A stretch of 64,000 nucleotides of DNA. It comes from Desulfurispora thermophila DSM 16022. Its GTDB lineage: Bacteria > Bacillota > Desulfotomaculia > Desulfotomaculales > Desulfurisporaceae. The notes beneath the pieces were generated by a model. It saw only the letters and a list, made by a program, of their open reading frames with translations. It did no database searches and was not told the DNA's origin. Of this stretch, positions 60,968 to 64,000 are shown one piece after another. The stretch covers positions 1-64,000 of the forward strand of contig NZ_AQWN01000001.1 in NCBI RefSeq assembly GCF_000376385.1, written 5' to 3'. Within the stretch, counting starts at the first letter, position 1. The number at the start of each line of letters is the position of its first letter. The translations under genes were made by a program, and so were the position numbers.

Positions 60968-62344
60968 TTGAGGCTGAAGACCAGGCTGTTTGGCCGCACC
61001 TTCACATTCAAAGATGTGAAGGACGTACTGGCCAAAGCCAACGAGGAAAAGTCCGGGGACATCCTGGCCGGTATTGCGGCAGCTTCGGCGGAAGAAAGGG
61101 TTGCCGCCAAGGCTGTGCTGGCCGAGCTGACCCTGGAGGATCTGCGCCAAAACCCGGTCGTTCCTTATGAGATCGACGAGGTGACGCGCATCATTGACGA
61201 CAATGTTAACGAACCAATCTATCAGGAGATTAAAAACTGGACGGTGGCCCAGCTGCGGGAATACATTCTCAGCGACAGCACCACCGGAGCCGACATTCAG
61301 CGCATCAGCCGCGGTCTGACCAGTGAAATGGTGGCGGCGGTGGCCAAACTGATGACCAACCTGGATCTGATTTACGGTGCGCGCAAAATCAACATCACGG
61401 CGCGGGCCAACACCACCATTGGTGTACCCGGCTGCCTGGCCGTCCGCCTGCAGCCCAACCACCCCACCGACAACCCGGAAGGAATTTTGAGTTCCATCCG
61501 GGAGGGGCTGTCCTACGGCATTGGCGACGCCGTGATAGGCATCAACCCGGTGGAGGACAATGTGGCCGGCACCACCCGCCTGCTGGAAACCATGTACAAC
61601 TTCATCCAGGAATGGCAGGTGCCAACTCAGATCTGCGTCCTATCCCATGTCAGCACCCAGATGAAGGCCTTTCAGCAGGGGGCACCCGGTCATCTGATTT
61701 TCCAGAGCCTGGCCGGGACGCAGAAGGGTAACGAAGCTTTTGGGGTTAATGTGGCCATGCTGCAGGAAGCGCGGGAGATTGCCCTCAAATATGGCCGGGC
61801 CAGCGGCCCCAATGTCATGTACTTTGAAACCGGCCAGGGTTCCGAGCTCTCTTCCGATGCCCACCACGGTGCCGACCAGGTGACGCTGGAAGCCCGCTGC
61901 TACGGTCTGGCCAAGCAATTCTCTCCCTTCCTGGTGAACACTGTGGTCGGGTTTATCGGTCCGGAATATCTCTATGACAGTAAACAGGTGATCCGGGCCG
62001 GCCTGGAGGACCACTTCATGGGCAAGCTGACCGGCATCCCCATGGGTTGCGATGCTTGCTACACCAACCACATGAAGGCGGACCAGAACGACATTGAAAA
62101 TTTGGCCGTGCTCTTGACGGCGGCCGGCATCAACTACTTCATGGGTATCCCCATGGGTGACGACGTAATGCTCAACTACCAGTGCACCAGTTTCCACGAT
62201 ATTGCCGCTCTGCGCCAGTTGCTGGGGCTGACACCCCTGCCCGAGTTCACAGCCTGGCTGGAAAAAATGGGCCTGTGGGAAGACGGCCGTCTGACAGAGC
62301 GGGCCGGTGACGCTTCCATTTTTGCCGGGAAAGGAGGCTGCTAG
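60968..62344 (+). CDS. eutB: Ethanolamine ammonia-lyase large subunit
   Basis: A 458-residue catalytic subunit of the adenosylcobalamin-dependent lyase that splits ethanolamine into acetaldehyde and ammonia. Family stretches include GRTFTFKDVKDVLAKANEEKSG, FQSLAGTQKGNEAFGV, FETGQGSELSSDAHHGADQ and IPMGCDACYTNHMKADQND. TTG 60968 has AAAGGAGGTC; a nearer ATG at 60963 stops after two codons. Overlaps no gene; eutC follows 2 nt later. Confidence 0.96.
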   Translation: MRLKTRLFGRTFTFKDVKDVLAKANEEKSGDILAGIAAASAEERVAAKAVLAELTLEDLRQNPVVPYEIDEVTRIIDDNVNEPIYQEIKNWTVAQLREYILSDSTTGADIQRISRGLTSEMVAAVAKLMTNLDLIYGARKINITARANTTIGVPGCLAVRLQPNHPTDNPEGILSSIREGLSYGIGDAVIGINPVEDNVAGTTRLLETMYNFIQEWQVPTQICVLSHVSTQMKAFQQGAPGHLIFQSLAGTQKGNEAFGVNVAMLQEAREIALKYGRASGPNVMYFETGQGSELSSDAHHGADQVTLEARCYGLAKQFSPFLVNTVVGFIGPEYLYDSKQVIRAGLEDHFMGKLTGIPMGCDACYTNHMKADQNDIENLAVLLTAAGINYFMGIPMGDDVMLNYQCTSFHDIAALRQLLGLTPLPEFTAWLEKMGLWEDGRLTERAGDASIFAGKGGC

Positions 62345-62346
62345 GC

Positions 62347-63315
62347 ATGGTGGCAGACGAACAAATCAAACAGATTGTGCAGGCAGTGCTGTCCCAGCTG
62401 GCGGCCCGTCCGGCCGAGCCATCGCCAGTAGAAAATAACCAATTGTCAACCGCAGCGCCATTGAATGAAGCAAAGTCGCAGGCAGATGCCCGGCCGCAGG
62501 CGGGCGGGGCAGTGTGCGGCGGTTGTGCGTCCGGTTGCCTCACGGATGAAGATGCGGCACTGGAAGACCTGGCGCAGGTTGATATGCAAAAAGAGATTTT
62601 AGTACCCCGGCCCCAGGACCGGGCGGCGCTGGAATACTTCAAGTCCACGACGCCGGCCCGGATCGGGGTGTGGCGCAGCGGCCCCCGGCCCCTGACCAGG
62701 ACTGTGCTGCGCTTCCGCGCCGACCACGCTGTGGCCCAGGACGCGGTCTTCAGCGAGCTGGATGAGAGTCTGGCCGGGCAGTTTGATTTACTCCTGGTGG
62801 AGTCCCAGGTTACCAATAAAGATGAGTATCTCACCCGCCCCGATCTGGGTAAAAAGCTCTCGCCGCAGTCGGTGGAAAAAATCCGCCAGCATTGTCCTAC
62901 CGGTGTGGATGTGCAGCTGGTGGTGGCCGACGGGCTCAGTTCCCGGGCCATATCGGCCAACCTGCCGCATATCCTGCCGCCCCTGCTGGATGGGATCAAG
63001 GCCCAGGGTCTGACAGTGGGCAAAGGCGTGCTGGTACGCTACGGTCGGATGGAGATCATGGACCAGATTGGTATGCTGGTACAGGCCAAAGTAGTGGTGC
63101 TGCTGGTGGGCGAGCGGCCCGGTCTGGGTACGGCGGAAAGCATGAGTGCCTATCTGATTTACCAGCCCCATGCCGGGACACTGATTGCCGACCACACAGT
63201 GGTTTCCAACATTCACAAGGGCGGTACACCACCGGCCGAAGCCGGTGCCCACCTGGCCACGTTGGTGAAAAAGATTTACGATGCCAAGGCCAGCGGGGTT
63301 AACCTGCCTCTGTAG
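62347..63315 (+). CDS. eutC: Ethanolamine ammonia-lyase small subunit
   Basis: A 322-residue small subunit contributing to the cobalamin-binding site (TPARIGVWRSGPRPLT, VVADGLSSRAI, LLVGERPGLGTAESMSAYL, VSNIHKGGTPP). The N-terminal ~80 residues are a flexible arm in the family, often used for targeting to the microcompartment. Here it carries an unusual C57-x2-C60-x3-C64 (CGGCASGC). ATG 62347 with GGAGGCTGC. Tightly coupled to eutB. Confidence 0.95.
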   Translation: MVADEQIKQIVQAVLSQLAARPAEPSPVENNQLSTAAPLNEAKSQADARPQAGGAVCGGCASGCLTDEDAALEDLAQVDMQKEILVPRPQDRAALEYFKSTTPARIGVWRSGPRPLTRTVLRFRADHAVAQDAVFSELDESLAGQFDLLLVESQVTNKDEYLTRPDLGKKLSPQSVEKIRQHCPTGVDVQLVVADGLSSRAISANLPHILPPLLDGIKAQGLTVGKGVLVRYGRMEIMDQIGMLVQAKVVVLLVGERPGLGTAESMSAYLIYQPHAGTLIADHTVVSNIHKGGTPPAEAGAHLATLVKKIYDAKASGVNLPL

Positions 63316-63339
63316 CGGCGGGAAAAGTGGTGGAATAGC

Positions 63340-64000
63340 GTGGTCAAAAACGCCCAGGAAATTATCAGCGTGGGCATAGACGTGGGAACCACCACCACCC
63401 AGCTGGTGTTCAGCCGGTTGGTGGTGGCCAACACCGCGCCGGGTGCCAGTGTGCCCCGGCTGGAAATAGTGGAAAAGCAGATCATTTACCGCAGCGCGGT
63501 GCACTTTACGCCTCTGCTTTCCCCCGAACTGATTGATGCCCAGGCGGTGAGCGAGATCGTGGCCCGGGAATACCACACGGCCGGCATAGAACCCGGTTGT
63601 GTGGAGAGCGGGGCGGTGATCATCACCGGCGAGACCGCCAAAAAGGAAAACGCCCGCCAGTTGCTGGAGAGCCTGGCCGGCTATGCTGGCAACTTTGTGG
63701 TGGCCACGGCCGGGCCGCGCCTGGAATCCATTATTGCCGGGCGGGGGGCGGGAGCGGCGGCCTGGTCCCGCCAGACCCACCGCACGGTCTGCAACATAGA
63801 TGTGGGTGGTGGCACGGCCAACCTGGCCGTGTTTCAGGAAGGTAAGGCCATTGATGCGGCCTGTGTGAATATTGGCGGCCGGTTGCTGGTGCTCAAACCG
63901 GGCAGCGGTGAGATCCTTTACGTTTCCAAACCCGGGCGGGCTGCTCTGGACAGTGCCGGGCTGCCGGCCGGTGTGGGCGATGTATTGACACTGTCCGAAC
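63340..64000 (+). CDS. eutA: Ethanolamine ammonia-lyase reactivating factor EutA, 3'-truncated by the window edge
   Basis: The first ~220 residues of EutA, an actin-fold ATPase that exchanges damaged cobalamin in ethanolamine ammonia-lyase. Motifs are VGIDVGTTTTQLVF, ITGETAKKENA and CNIDVGGGTANLAVF. GTG 63340 follows a purine-rich AAAGTGGTGG. The frame stays open to the last base. Placed after eutC, as is common. Confidence 0.92.
   Translation, partial: MVKNAQEIISVGIDVGTTTTQLVFSRLVVANTAPGASVPRLEIVEKQIIYRSAVHFTPLLSPELIDAQAVSEIVAREYHTAGIEPGCVESGAVIITGETAKKENARQLLESLAGYAGNFVVATAGPRLESIIAGRGAGAAAWSRQTHRTVCNIDVGGGTANLAVFQEGKAIDAACVNIGGRLLVLKPGSGEILYVSKPGRAALDSAGLPAGVGDVLTLSE

Noticed and set aside
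59713-61110. 465-codon antisense ORF over the permease
   Set aside because: Gln/His-rich translation typical of the opposite strand of a membrane-protein gene; it overlaps eutB as well.

Overview
The window is one continuous stretch of GC-rich chromosome from an anaerobic, spore-forming Firmicute. It most resembles the Desulfotomaculum/Pelotomaculum (Peptococcaceae) group. The grounds are an acetyl-CoA synthase (Wood-Ljungdahl pathway), a trimeric bifurcating-type [FeFe] hydrogenase, a four-subunit 2-oxoacid:ferredoxin oxidoreductase, the sporulation-linked genes prkA, yhbH and spoVR, an ethanolamine-utilisation locus, strong Shine-Dalgarno sequences and many GTG/TTG starts. The species assignment is an inference.

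Layout. 1-1.3 kb: 3' end of acsB. 1.5-4.9 kb: two riboswitch-controlled genes, a yybP-ykoY (Mn2+) element before a TerC protein and a c-di-AMP (ydaO) element before a glutamate 2,3-aminomutase-like enzyme. 4.9-8.2 kb (minus): a RACo-like ATPase and a PAS-GGDEF protein. 8.4-11 kb: cadC-cadA metal efflux. 11-15.4 kb: tepA-ylzJ and prkA-yhbH. 15.4-17.4 kb (minus): a vapBC pair, a ynfA remnant, a CopZ-like metallochaperone gene with an in-frame UGA, a LapA-like protein and an unusual cysteine tRNA. 17.6-21.1 kb: HflX with a JAMM-like N-terminus, a frameshifted DUF2442 gene and a DegT-like protein without the PLP lysine. 21.2-26.8 kb: sigma-54-type promoter, korDABC, a sigma-54 activator and FmdE. 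27-31.1 kb: spoVR (minus), an intergenic array of about nine degenerate 41-bp hairpin repeats, DUF1992, a thioredoxin-like fusion and ArsR. 31.4-41.9 kb: addBA, an FtsA-like ATPase and a Ca2+/H+ antiporter. 42.2-49.9 kb: a hydrogenase regulatory and structural operon (DRTGG, HATPase, sensory-type hydrogenase, hydC, hydB, hydA). 50-55.6 kb: LysR (minus), thiamine pyrophosphokinase, and a TPP-riboswitch operon HAD-thiS-thiG-thiH-thiF. 55.8-64 kb: ethanolamine locus (ANTAR regulator, eutS, eutP, sensor kinase, second regulator, permease, eutB, eutC, partial eutA).

How the genes work together. Acetyl-CoA synthase, Kor and HydABC share a reduced-ferredoxin economy. The eut genes deliver ethanolamine-derived acetaldehyde to central metabolism, probably inside a microcompartment (EutS is present). 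Control by RNA is prominent: three recognisable riboswitches, two apparent attenuator leaders in the eut locus, and a sigma-54 circuit for kor.

The most striking unexplained signals are: (1) a candidate selenoprotein of the CopZ [2Fe-2S] chaperone type, with an ideal SD-TTG start, an in-frame UGA and a SECIS-like hairpin, about 480 bp from an odd cysteine tRNA; (2) that tRNA itself, with an 8-bp acceptor stem, a bulged T-stem and a long variable arm; (3) the covarying hairpin repeat array followed by a terminator. All calls come from reading the sequence; no database search was possible.
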